From: Arctopsyche grandis
Lineage: Eukaryota > Arthropoda > Insecta > Trichoptera > Hydropsychidae
Length of the DNA stretch: 64,000 nt
Assembly: GCF_051622035.1 (NCBI RefSeq)
Contig: NC_135361.1
Coordinates: forward strand, 26,405,205-26,469,204
Direction: 5' to 3'
Below the pieces are notes generated by a model. The model was not told the origin of the DNA. It was given only the letters and a program-made list of their open reading frames with translations, and did not search any database. Below, piece by piece: positions 1-11,300 of this stretch (positions are counted from its first letter, which is position 1; each line of letters starts with the position of its first letter). A program made the translations under genes and the position numbers.

Positions 1-829
1 CATATTATAATGAATGAAAAAAAAAGATAAAACAGATTATAATCAAGACCAGAATTCATTGGAAAACTAAATTTTTGTTGTTTCAAATTATCAATATTAT
101 AGCTGATAAAGGTAAAATTGAAGCTTTTAAAAAAATAGTTATGTATATACCCAAAATATTTGAGCAAAAAATTTTGAATGAAGTTTAGAGAATCCTTTGA
201 GTGAATGATAGTTGTAATGATAATAGCTTAATAAGACTTTCATTCCAATAAACATATAATATTAATTAAAGAAAAAAAACAACTAGTAAAAAATATGAAA
301 ATTCTTTAAAATATAGTACATATGTACATGGTTTCTAAAATATTTATTTTATTTTTAGGGATATTTCAACACAATAATAATTTTATTTCAGACAGTAGGA
401 AGAATAGTGCAATCCGTATCGTTCATATAAACAAATATTACGAAAATTAAATAAATATAATAATACTTATAATAATTTATGGCGGTCGCTGAAGCAGTTT
501 CATCCGTCGAATATGTATTGATGAACAAAAGTAAGTAGCCGCGGCGGCAAAAAGACAATATTTGACGATAAAGAAACGTAGGGAGGTCACTCTCATCCTG
601 AGAATGCCTTCAAAGTGCGGCACGTGACCGTTTGTGATGTATTTTTTGCACGTGATTTATTTTTTCCGTCATATCCCGTCTACATCTCAGCCTTTCTTTT
701 CCGATCACTTTTCTCGTATCTGAAAGTGGTGACTTTCTTGTCTTCTAATTTCCATTATGCGGCTCGTCATTGTTCTCCAGCCCTCTCGACACCCTGCAAC
801 TCTCAGTGAATGTGATTCGACAATTGTTT
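1..829. other. AT-rich intergenic sequence, no gene recognised
   Basis: No spliced or continuous coding region could be supported. A short ATG-containing stretch at 481-531 is followed by gtaagt but has no recognisable protein or partner exon. The 3' part may belong to the tail of the RTE-type relic that follows. Confidence 0.4.
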
Positions 830-1330
830 TCCCAGTGGGTGTTTTGATCTGTTCACTCAATCTCGTTGGGGGTCGACCTCTCCCTCTGTTTTCCCAAAGC
901 TTCCCAGAACGACCAATTTTTCCAGGATATCCTGATCTCGCCTTGCGATGTGTCCAAAGAACTGGAGGATACGCCTAAGGCATATGGAAAATAGCTTATC
1001 ACCAATCCTCAGCTCTTGGAGGATGGATGCATTGATTCTTCTCACTGTCCAGGAGATTCTAAACATGTGTTTCCAACACCACATCTAAGAAGCATCTATT
1101 CTCCGCTTTTCTCGAGCTCGTACCATCCATGTCTTCACTCCATATAGAATTACGAGGAAGACCAAAACCCGGACGCATTTCTGTAGACACGGTGATGCTT
1201 CAATGCTTCCAAATTTTACTCAGTTTCAATATTGAACTTTTTGCCATGCCGATCCACTTTTTAAATAGCGTATACACCCTTTGTTGTTCGATGGCATTGA
1301 CCCGAGATAAATGAACTCTTGCACAAACTC
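830..1330 (-). mobile_element. RTE-type non-LTR retrotransposon relic (3' end of the reverse-transcriptase ORF)
   Basis: The minus frame at 857-1084 encodes a Trp-Lys-His-Met ... Ile-Ser-Trp-Thr ... FGHIARRD-like segment. This is the usual C-terminal part of RTE-class endonuclease/reverse transcriptase proteins, often annotated in insects as craniofacial-development-protein-2-like. Upstream residues continue in other frames to about 1330, so the copy is frameshifted and dead. The RT catalytic motif is absent. Family placement is from remembered motifs. Confidence 0.6.
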
Positions 1331-1384
1331 AAGATCAGATAGAGCATCCGTCCTCATGGCTGACCATGTCGATCCACTGTCATA

Positions 1385-1610
1385 ATCCGGTCTCCGTGAC
1401 GGGCCGGAATATTAATGTGCGCGTGCAGAATACGGGAGGAAAAGCCTGTTCCTCTTGTTTCTGTTGCATCCTGCTCGCGCATATTAAGTGAGTATGTATC
1501 GTTTACCATGCACCCTTTTTTTTCGATCTTTCGACTTAAGATCTTTCGATTTTCGATCTTTGCCTTCCGATATTTGCGTTTTTGGTAATTTCACATTCCA
1601 GCCCGTGAGT
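1385..1610. repeat. Dispersed repeat shared with 10775-11090
   Basis: The segment with the motif GGAGGAAAAGCCTGTTCCTC and a following run of TTTCGATCTTTCGA-like words recurs at 10775-11090. There the second half also appears inverted on the other side, which suggests a MITE with long terminal inverted repeats of which this copy is one end. Confidence 0.5.
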
Positions 1611-2036
1611 TAGACCCGTCATAAACATATCTCAGAGTTGTGCAAGAATGTATAACAGAATGTTGTTAATCGATTGAATATTTGAATTGTATGATATATT
1701 TTTTAATTATTTTAATAACTGTAATGTGTTTTGTTTTATTGTTTTAAATTATTTTGCTGAAATATGGAATTATAATAATGGACTACTTCATTATTAAATT
1801 CTTTGATTTTTTTTCGATCTTAGTGCGTATCTTCGTAAGTCAAAACATCTTCGACAAACAAAAGTCGAGGATTACCTGTATGTAATTGTTGATGATCTAA
1901 TTTTAGGTCAATCTCGAAAATTTATTTAAATTGTGCATGTTCTGTTTTAACTTTCAATATTTAATTTTAATTTAAATATAATGATTATAATTTTATTTTG
2001 ATACTTGAATTTAATCTTAATATAATAATAATAGTT
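1611..2036. other. AT-rich intergenic stretch, nothing recognised
   Basis: Low-complexity A/T sequence without a supportable ORF or repeat boundary. Confidence 0.4.
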
Positions 2037-2586
2037 TTAACCCATTTGAACCCAGAGCTCGCGTGAAAACACATATCCTATGTGCCCAGGACTATTTTTT
2101 CGTTTATTTTCCAAAATCTTTGAGTTATTTCATGGGAAATATTTTTTATAGGATAGGGATGGATAATTATTTGATTTTTCAACATTTTTAATTTTTTTCA
2201 AGGTGGTGTCGTGAACGACCTTTGGGGCTAATGAAACATGTTTTTTAAAATAAAACAAAAACCACAATGGAGTCACATAATCAGTTATAATACTTTCTCA
2301 CTGGTTATTTGTAATTTTATTGTTAAGAAATTTATAAAATTAATTTTAAAAATAACAAACACGCATCTCTTCGATAAAATGATATTTTCAAATCGCATAA
2401 CATAACACACGTAGGTACATATATTGTGACATATACACATCGTCAACAAAAAAAAGTGTGCACCCTTTTAAAAGAAGAAATGTCATTAACGAGATTTTGG
2501 GTTCAAAAGTCGTAAAAACAAAATACATGAAGACAAAATAATTAATTATTATGATACGGTACAAAACATTTGTCATGCAATGGAAT

Positions 2587-2985
2587 TTAACAGTTATCAC
2601 AAGCGGAAAACGTTTTATTTTTACAGTGTCCACAATTTCTCCTTTTCTGTTTGACCAATATCAAATGTCTTCCAACTTCCTTTTGATTTTGATTAACTTT
2701 GCCGGGTCTGAATGGGACCAATTGTTTTCGTTTATGACCATAACACTTGCACAATGTCTCTGTTACCTGTCTGATAAATCCTAATTTATCAAGTTTACAA
2801 CCAAAACTTTTGCTAAGAATCCAAGCGTTATTCACAGCTACATCGATGTTCCAAAACAGAATAGGCATGTACCATTTTTTCCATCTAATACTTATTTTAT
2901 AGTTAGAAATATGGTTATACATTTGATCAACCCCACCCATATATTTATTATACATATTTATACTAAATGGTTGATTGATTTCCAC
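2587..2985 (-). pseudogene. piggyBac transposase, C-terminal fragment
   Basis: The 132-residue minus-strand frame contains YNKYMGGVDQM and a following Trp-rich stretch ending in DVAVNNAWIL. This is the conserved end of the DDE_Tnp_1_7 (piggyBac) domain. A C-terminal Cys cluster (CGHCKNKTFSACDNC) matches the zinc-binding tail of the family. The N-terminal and catalytic parts are lost, and the frame is broken upstream at about 2986, so it cannot be functional. Confidence 0.85.
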
Positions 2986-3164
2986 TCTACTTTTTTCTTT
3001 AACCGAATATCAGTTTCCAGGGGTGGTAATATGTATGTATATGGAATCCGGAAGTTGAGACTCGTCCCAATAATCAATTTCTTCCCGTATATCTGCAGTA
3101 GTAAAATTGCATTTTCTGGAAAAAAATATGTGTCATTATCCCAAGGAGTCATATACGACTCCGT

Positions 3165-4610
3165 CGACTTTTTTTTCAGGAATGTGAGATATATAAACGC
3201 AATTTCTCTTATGCATATTATTGGTTTTAGATCATCACTTAGACATATTCCTTCCGGTGTCCCACAAGGGTCGCATTTAGGTCCCTTATTCTTTTTACTC
3301 TATATTAATGATATCTCATACATCTTCAAACATTCCTTTATACTTCTTTACGCTGATGATTTAAAAATTTACAAACCTATATACACCATAGACGATTGTC
3401 ATAAGATACAAGAAGATCTAGATAGATTCTCTATATATTGTTTAAATAATGATCTTTTTATTAATCTAGAAAAATGCTCTATTTTAAATTTCACTAGAAA
3501 TAAGTCAATTATTACTAATCAATATCAATTAAATCATTCAATCCTTAACACGTCATCTTCTATTAAGGATCTTGGTGTAATACTCAATAATAAACTAGAT
3601 TTCTCTGAACATATTTCTTTTATTACCAACAAAGCATTTAAATCTCTTGGATTCCTACTCCGCTCAACAAAACCCTTTAATGATCCTTATGTACTAAAAT
3701 TACTTTATTTTTCCTTTGTAAGGTCTCACCTTGAATTTGCCTCAATTATCTGGTCACCTTTTTATTTATCCCATATTAATTGTATTGAGAAAGTTCAACT
3801 TAAATTTATTAAATCCTTACGCTACCTTTTTCCTACCTATACCCATTCTACTGTTTCCGACATTTTAAAAATCCTTTCTTTTAACAATCTTTCTGTCAGG
3901 CGACGACATTCTGATGCTATATTCTTCTTTAAGCTCATAAATGGTTTCCTTGATTGTTCTGATTTACTGAATAAGGTTAATTTCAGAATCCCAGTTCGAT
4001 ACTCTAGACGCGTTGCACTCTTTTCACTTGATCCTTTCAATACTAATTCCCAAAAATATTTTTATATGCAGCGCGTTTATCGTATGTTTAACGGAGAGCT
4101 GAATGAGGTTGATCTGTTTGGTATTTCCCTACATCAATTCAGGTCTAACATCAAGAGAATCTTGACCGATTGATTCATTTTTTCTCCTATTCTATTTTTC
4201 CAATATTTCCATTATTTTTATACTTTAGTTTAGTTATGTAATGTGCTATTTAATCATATTATAGCTTTCATTCTTTTCCTTTTCATTTGTTTATTTTGTA
4301 TTTACCTTTTTCATTTGTTTTTTATATTTGTAAATTTCAATTTCTTCTTATATTCTATCTTATAACCTTTTCCAAATATTTTAATACTATAGTTTAATTA
4401 TGCAATGTACTACATATTTTGTCATGCCTTTATTCTTTACTTTTTAATTTGTTTTCCTTATATTTATCTTTTTCATTTTTGTAAAAATCTATTATTGGAC
4501 TCGGATGTTACATATATTATTTATTTACTTTTTGTTTTTTTTATACCTATCTCTGTACATCCTGTCTGTTGATTTTTCAATTAATAAAATAAAATAAAAT
4601 AAAATATTAT
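3165..4610 (+). mobile_element. 5'-truncated non-LTR retrotransposon (reverse transcriptase C-terminal half)
   Basis: An open frame runs to the stop at 4171-4173. It starts within the RT domain at SGVPQGSHLGPLFFLLYIND and contains the catalytic LLYADDLKIY motif, followed by the thumb region. The 3' end carries an (ATAAA)n tail near 4580-4605. The frame is intact over about 330 codons, which suggests a younger insertion than the surrounding piggyBac relic. The upstream ORF residues from 2911 to about 3165 are not RT and come from host-element sequence. The clade (CR1/jockey-like) is uncertain. Confidence 0.8.
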
Positions 4611-4935
4611 ACAATAAGTCCTACTGTATTAGAAACATAAAGATAAATAAAAAATATGTAAAAATAAAAAACTTACGTATGTTTTCTCTTCGACATATCT
4701 GCAAGTCGAAAAGCGCTCGATGTTATTCCCTCAAAACTCCAAAAGGAACTGATTTAATTTCGTGTGACTTTCTTAAAATTCATCACCAACATCTAACCAA
4801 GCGTAACGAAAGGTTTTACGGCCGGCCTGAGTGATCCCTTTATTTTACGACGCAAAATTGTAAAATGCCGTGAACGACCGCGCTGGCATACATCGTGTAA
4901 GTTCATAACTGACCGCTTGGGTTCAAATGGGTTAA

Positions 4936-5305
4936 TTATGATATTTAATTTCAATTTTTAAATTTAATTTTTATTTCGATATTTTGTACGCTACTGGTTT
5001 TTAAAGTTGGCCTGTGGGCCGTTCGTTGGCTTGGTGCGTACGCACCATAAAGGGGAGCTTAGTGGGCGACTTCTTTACCTTGGGCGTATCGATAAAAAAT
5101 GTTCAGGCACGCGAAGAAAAAAGTAGTGTTGGCAGCAGTGCGTGGTGCAGAGTGAGGGTGAGAGCGGCAGGTGTCACCGGCAGTGCCAGTGCCAGTGCCA
5201 GTGCCGGCTGTCAGTTGCGCGTTCCTGCGAGCCGCATTGCGCTACACTCTAGATTGCTCGACCGGGAGTCAGCTCGCAGTCGCCCTCTCACTCGCACTCG
5301 CGGAG
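4936..5305 (+). promoter_or_regulatory. Probable promoter and 5' leader of the PAXBP1-like gene
   Basis: Composition changes from AT-rich to GC-rich from about 5100 and leads into the start codon at 5306. A short GTGCCA tandem repeat lies at about 5180-5207. An upstream in-frame ATG at 5171 would add 45 low-complexity residues and is not preferred. No TATA or initiator element can be assigned with confidence. Confidence 0.45.
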
Positions 5306-8300
5306 ATGTCTCTCTTCCGCAAGCCGCGTCGGCGCATGCAAGTGCGATCGCTGGCGCAGCACGACGACGACGAGGAGTCCCCGGCGGCGCCTCCGCCCCC
5401 CACCATTTCGCCCCACCACCAGGCGCCACCTGCGCCCCCGCCCGCCGCCAGCCGCGCTGCCCAGCCCAGACACACCCAGGCTCTGCTCAGCTTCGGAGAC
5501 GAAGGTCGCTCTCCCTCACCCACCCATCTCTCTCTTTCTAGGTTATGTATGTATATGGCTCATCACACAATTCCGCCGCTTCTACTTCTGCTACTGCTGT
5601 CAAAACAGGATATTGCCGTATGACTATGAAAAATAAAGAATCGTTTTGCATCTAAAAATAAATGCTTCACAAGTCTATTACATTTATTGGGGGCCATTGT
5701 GTCAATATTGCCAGTGCAGAAGAAAACGGCAGGGTCGACAGTGCGCAATTAGCATACGCACCTATACAATATTTAGAATTTTAAACAATCATATGCAATA
5801 CCCATTATTAAGACATTTACCGATAGAATTATTACGTTTACCGACCGATTGCAACCTTAGGCCTATTGCGCACTGGTCGACAGTGCGCAGTAAACCCAAG
5901 TGCCTGGCGAGTCTATTGTTTGCGCACGCAATCACTCGCCCAAGGCTGTGAGAACTCCAGCGTATCCTTTGTTCGAGCACTTACTGATCCCCTTAGCCCA
6001 GCGGTTTCCAAACTGGGAGGCGCAGACTATTGCCAGGGGAGACGCCAAAACAATTTAATAAAAAAATAATTTTCATACCATGAATGAGTTGGATATGCTT
6101 TCACTTTCCATAGATTTCTGGGCCACAGCCAATATTAAAGCAAGTAAAATTCTTTTTATCGACCACTTGGATGGTTTAGTGCTGCATTTTTTCAATTATT
6201 TCAAAGACCTTGATTTCTCAAAGTTTTTGTGGATACAGAATCCATTTTCCTACAATGAAGAAGACGAATTCGAGCTGACAACAATTGAAAAAGAAAAATT
6301 GATAGAATTATCATGCGATAGCTCACTAAAACAAAAGATTCAAAATGAAACCATAATTAAATTTTGGATGAATCTTAGTGGAGAGTATGAATCTTTGTAT
6401 TGCAAAACAATGCAAGTACTTCTACCATTTGTAACGTATTGTTGCGTACGGGGTGGGTGGAGGATCCAAGTAAAAAGGCCAACAGTCGTTTCACAGCATT
6501 TATTGATGATTCAGGAGATATACGTATTGCCAGTGCTCCGTCCAGAATGACCTGATATCGCCTACGTACCGCCTTATAAAGGGTAGATCTCTCAGGACGC
6601 CTAATCTGTTTACCTGTTGTATAGTCACGTATTCGGATATGTATTTCCACGACATTGGGTCTCCCCGTACCGATTCTGAGAAATAACTAATAACGGTCAT
6701 TGTTTAGCCTAAATGCACTTCGAGTCCAGATATAATCCTGGAAGTAAGTGCAAGCACTTAGATAGTTAATCCGATAACAGATATCCCTTGAACGATCACA
6801 TAGTCTCTGGGATTCTATTCGCTTAATCCGCGGCATACGTAACAGTATTATTTATGCGAAACGGGCTTTTCGGCCATAGCTGCAATGAAAACCAAATATC
6901 GAGCCAGGTTAATAGTCGAAAAAGAGTTACGAGTGGCACTCTCCATATTGCCCCCAAGATTTGAAAAACTTTGTGCCAATAAACAACAACATCCTTTGCA
7001 TTAAATTTTGATGTGTTAGATGTAGTTTAATTAGTAATGTAATATAAAAATAAATATACGCGTTCGTATAAATTTATGTTATAATAAAACCTTTTTATAA
7101 AAAAATAAAGGTTTTTTTTATTTAAAACGTGTCTATATTATTATATCTATTAAAAAATAAAAGGTAGGGAAGCGCGGAAAAAAAAAATTTTTAGGGAGGC
7201 GTAGTAGCATAAAGTTTGGAAACCGCTGCCTTAGCCTAATCCAGGGTCTCTATTATTCACCCACGAATGCACTTAGACAGTGGATACTCTTTCTCATGTT
7301 GCTACGTTACAATAGCAACAAAAAAATTCGGCTGTGACCAACCCATGACTATATCTATGTATTTGAGGAATATAAGACGGTCGCAAAACAAAATTTGATA
7401 TTGAACCGTACAGACACATTCACACATACCAGCAGCATTATAAAATACTATGATAGCATTTTCGATAAAAATTGACTGCATATGTATGGAAACTTTCTAC
7501 TTCCGGTTGTTAAATTGTGTTCAAATTTTTTTGATTACTTAAAATCCCTATCAGCGTTATACACATAAAATATCAATACGATTAAAATAATTTAAAAGGT
7601 CAAAATAATATAATGAAATATTGTTTTAAAAAAAAATACTACTTCCAGTTTACGAATTCTGACCAAAACCTTATCAACTCTAAGCTAGTACATAAAGAAT
7701 ACATATATACATTTTCAGCTTGATACGTTCATGGGTGTGGACAGAATAGTGGGCACAACATTTTTGACCTTCTTTCTAAGAGGGAAATAAGGGGACACCT
7801 ATAAGGTGAGGTACCATTTCCGGTCAACTTTACGTGTTTAAAAAATTTACGTCGTGTCAATAATAATTTCAGCAAGCGATACTAAGTTTCAGTTCGATAG
7901 GACTAACGGTGTTCAAAACTCCCCAAAATACACACACACACACAGACACATTTTTTCTAGATCATGAAAACGTGATTCTGAGTTCGAATCAGTCAAAATC
8001 TAATAATTAAATATTCCAGCCATAAAATTACCATTCAAATAATTAATTATTTAACAACACTTAAAATAAAATGTTTGCATACAAAATTAAAAATTTTAAG
8101 CAATCTTACACTCATTATCGAAATTTAAATTACATTAATTTTGACTTGATTTTTCAGAAGCCTCAAATGTTTATTATCCTACAGTTGTCTTTTTCATTTA
8201 TCAACTAATTATAGTATGTAAATGTTTTGTGAGGAACCAATAAAATAATATTTAGAAGCAAGAGCTTCATAACCAGCAGAATAGCTCAGTGGTTGCGTTT

Positions 8301-11300
8301 ATGTTTAGCACCAAGAGATTATTGGATTCGATCCCGGGCTAATCTTTAATATACTGCTGGTTAGACTTGGATGTTTGTAAATCCAAGTCGAGTTTGCCAA
8401 TTTTATCTGATCATTGTTGAAACGGTTCCTTAAAATTGGCAAAAAAATCTTCTGTATTAATGTATGTAAAATTTGTAAAAAAATATGTACAAATCTTAAG
8501 ATGTCTCATTGGATTAATTAATTTTTTGTTAATTTCATGCTTTTCAGTTTCTGGAAATACAGTGATTAATGTCATAAAAATGTTGCATTGTATGTAATTA
8601 ATTGTCCAGGAAGGCGCATTGAGGTCTTCCTGTCAAGCCTTCCTGGTATATATGTATCTATGTAAAAAAATAAAATAAAATATACTGCGCAATTCTGTAT
8701 TGTGAAAGAATTTTTATAAAGACATAGCTAGTTAGGAAAGTAGTGGATATAGAGAATTTTTTGAAAATTTTAATTTCATAATTTGTAGTCGAAATTTTTA
8801 TTTTGAATGATTTTATTAACACGAAAAAGTATATTTTGGTCTTGATGGTTTCACTTTTCACTTATTATTTATAATAACTCTTTCAGTTGAAGACGATTCG
8901 GAAGTATTCCGTGTGAAAAAATCGTCGTACAGCAAAAAGCTGCAAAAACAAATAGACCGAGAGCGTCGCGGCAAGGTGTCCAAGGACGATACCAATTTGC
9001 TTAATGACGAGAAGCCACAACAACCGAGAGGAGGTACGGCATCATTGCCCGGACATGAAGATGATGCCTTTTCCAAAAACAGTAGGAAAAATGATACTTA
9101 CAATAAGGTATACAATTACAAAACTGATATTTGTACTTACAGTGTAATCTTTTTCATTCGTTTGACCACTCCACCACGCACCGTGAAAATTTTACGCTTA
9201 TTATTTTATCGAATTTGAAAATCACAACTTTAAAAATACAAACCACCCGGATTGGACAGTGTTTTGGTCTTTTGAATGAAAAAATTGCCTGTATCAGGGG
9301 CTATGTTAATTTTACGACATTTTATTCTGTTATCAAAGCTGAACACGATAATGCGACAATGTGTAACATCCTTCGAAGTGCACAGAGTCCTTAATCTAAC
9401 ATTATTCACATCCACACTTCCTAAACAATCCATCATCACTAACTATTCTCCAATAATAACTCTTCAACAAAAATATATTATATTATATATATAAAAACTT
9501 ACATTATATTTTATACATTATGAATTTCTTTACAGCCACATGATTACATATTTTTTACTATACCAACGTACATCATATTCATTCATCTACGGTAAACGGA
9601 CTACTAGTCATATGTGAACCAGTCACAGGACAACCGGTCGCTCTAGATCGGCCACACGTGATCACCTGTCACACTAAAACTGGTCACACCCTAAAATCGG
9701 TCACGAGAAAACTTGTTAACCGATTTTAGAGTGTGACCAGTGTTAGTGTGACGGGTGATCATGTGTGACCGATCTAGAGCGACCGGTTGTCCTGTGACCG
9801 ATTCACATCTGACTAGTAATCACCGAACCTTAATCTACATATAGACTGATTACAACAATCAATACATGGACAAATAAGATCATTTTTCTTACAGCAACTA
9901 TCTTTCATTATAATATCTATAATAATTACTATGCTTATAAATTCACTCACATTATCAAAAATTTATTCAGTATTTTAAATATAAATAGATAATTGTTTTG
10001 TTTTTAATGAAATTTCAATTATTCTTATATCTTAATAATGAAGTCCGATTTCTATTATAGTAAAAAAAAATGTTCATATTGTTTAAATGCGCCGCTACAA
10101 TATCCTTACCTCTTATTCACATATTTCTATTAAATTCCCGTTACAGAAACCTCGTTCAGTGGAAGGTATCATCCTTTCAGGGAGGGCGGCTTTGGTGGCC
10201 GGAGCGACGGGAGATATCAGCGGCTCTGAAGGTGATGAAAGTGATACCATTGACGAAATCAATGCTCGTTTTAAACCAATGTTCAGACCTCCAGGTGATT
10301 CGGTAAGAGCGTTGTTGGACAGAGGTGTAATACCTGATGCTGCTCTCATACATGCAGCCAGAAAGAAGCGACAACAGGTAGAAAAATCCCCTTTAACATA
10401 TTCCACGTGTTTACAAATTCGGTGTACCATAGCTATAATAATGTTATTTTAATTGTAATATTATAATTTGATTGTATGAATGTTGTAGGCGCGCGAAATA
10501 GGTGATTTCATTCCGCTGCAGAGCTCCAATTCCGAACAGGCGTCTGCTAATCACATTTCCCTGTCTAGTATTAACAATAGTGGAAAGAGAGAAGGTAGAC
10601 TTGTGCGTGAAGACGGCGCCGGTGATGCTTCAGATGAAGATCCTGATAGAATTGACGTTAGAGGAGTCGCACCGGAGACGTCGAGAAAGGAACGTATGAA
10701 AATAGCTAGAGAAGAAGGACCAGGTTTATAATTAAAATAATTTAATTCCATCTATTATTTATGGGTCTACCTCACGGCCCCTAAAGTGAAAAGGTTGAAA
10801 AAGCAAATATCAGAAGGCAAAGATCGAAAATCGAAAGATCATAAGTCGAAAAATCAAAAAAAAAAAAAGGGTGCATGGTAAACGGTACTATGTATATATA
10901 ATATATATGAATGGCATGCGGTGAAATTATCTCTCTTTTTGTCATACAGCCTTGTTTAATGTGCGCACGCAGGATATGGGAGGAAAAGCCTGTTCCTCTT
11001 GTTCCTGTTGTATCTTGCTCGCGCAAATTGAGTGAGGATGTACGACGGGTGGAGAGAGACTTTTACCGCATGACACTGATATATATACTAACCGTTTTTC
11101 ATATGTATGCATGGCAAACGAACATTTTCGACTTTTTCACGGTCACCCATTATTTATATGTAATTCGTGTTTGTATTAATCATGTTTCAATTCAATTTAG
11201 GTTCAGATGTCGATAGCGATGTTGAAGAATGGGAAGCTCAACAAATACGGAAAGCAGTTACGCAAAATCAAGTCTGCATTTTTAAAATAACCATATATAT

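Larger units (their letters stand above)
2041..4931 (-). mobile_element. piggyBac-superfamily element, dead, with a non-LTR element nested inside
   Basis: The ends are TTAA target duplications (2037-2040 and 4932-4935) directly abutting inverted termini CCCATTTGAACCCA. TTAA plus a CCC-starting terminus is the piggyBac signature. Only the C-terminal part of the transposase remains on the minus strand (2587-2985). The central coding part is missing, and its place is taken by a 5'-truncated non-LTR retrotransposon (about 3165-4610). The 4615-4931 part is non-coding 5' sequence of the piggyBac element. Confidence 0.85.

Noticed and set aside
481-531. Possible first exon (ATG followed by gtaagt)
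   Set aside because: Only 17 codons, no recognisable protein, and no partner exon before the RTE and piggyBac relics.
5171-5305. Upstream in-frame ATG that would extend the PAXBP1-like protein by 45 residues
   Set aside because: The added peptide is a translation of a GTGCCA repeat and GC-rich leader. The family starts at the MFRK-like position, which corresponds to 5306.
6440-6844. Initially read as a TIR-bearing MITE (GTTGCGTACG / CGTACGTAAC ends)
   Set aside because: The TG...CA ends, direct-repeat pairing at 11872/14827, TATA and AATAAA signals and 4-bp duplications make it an LTR.
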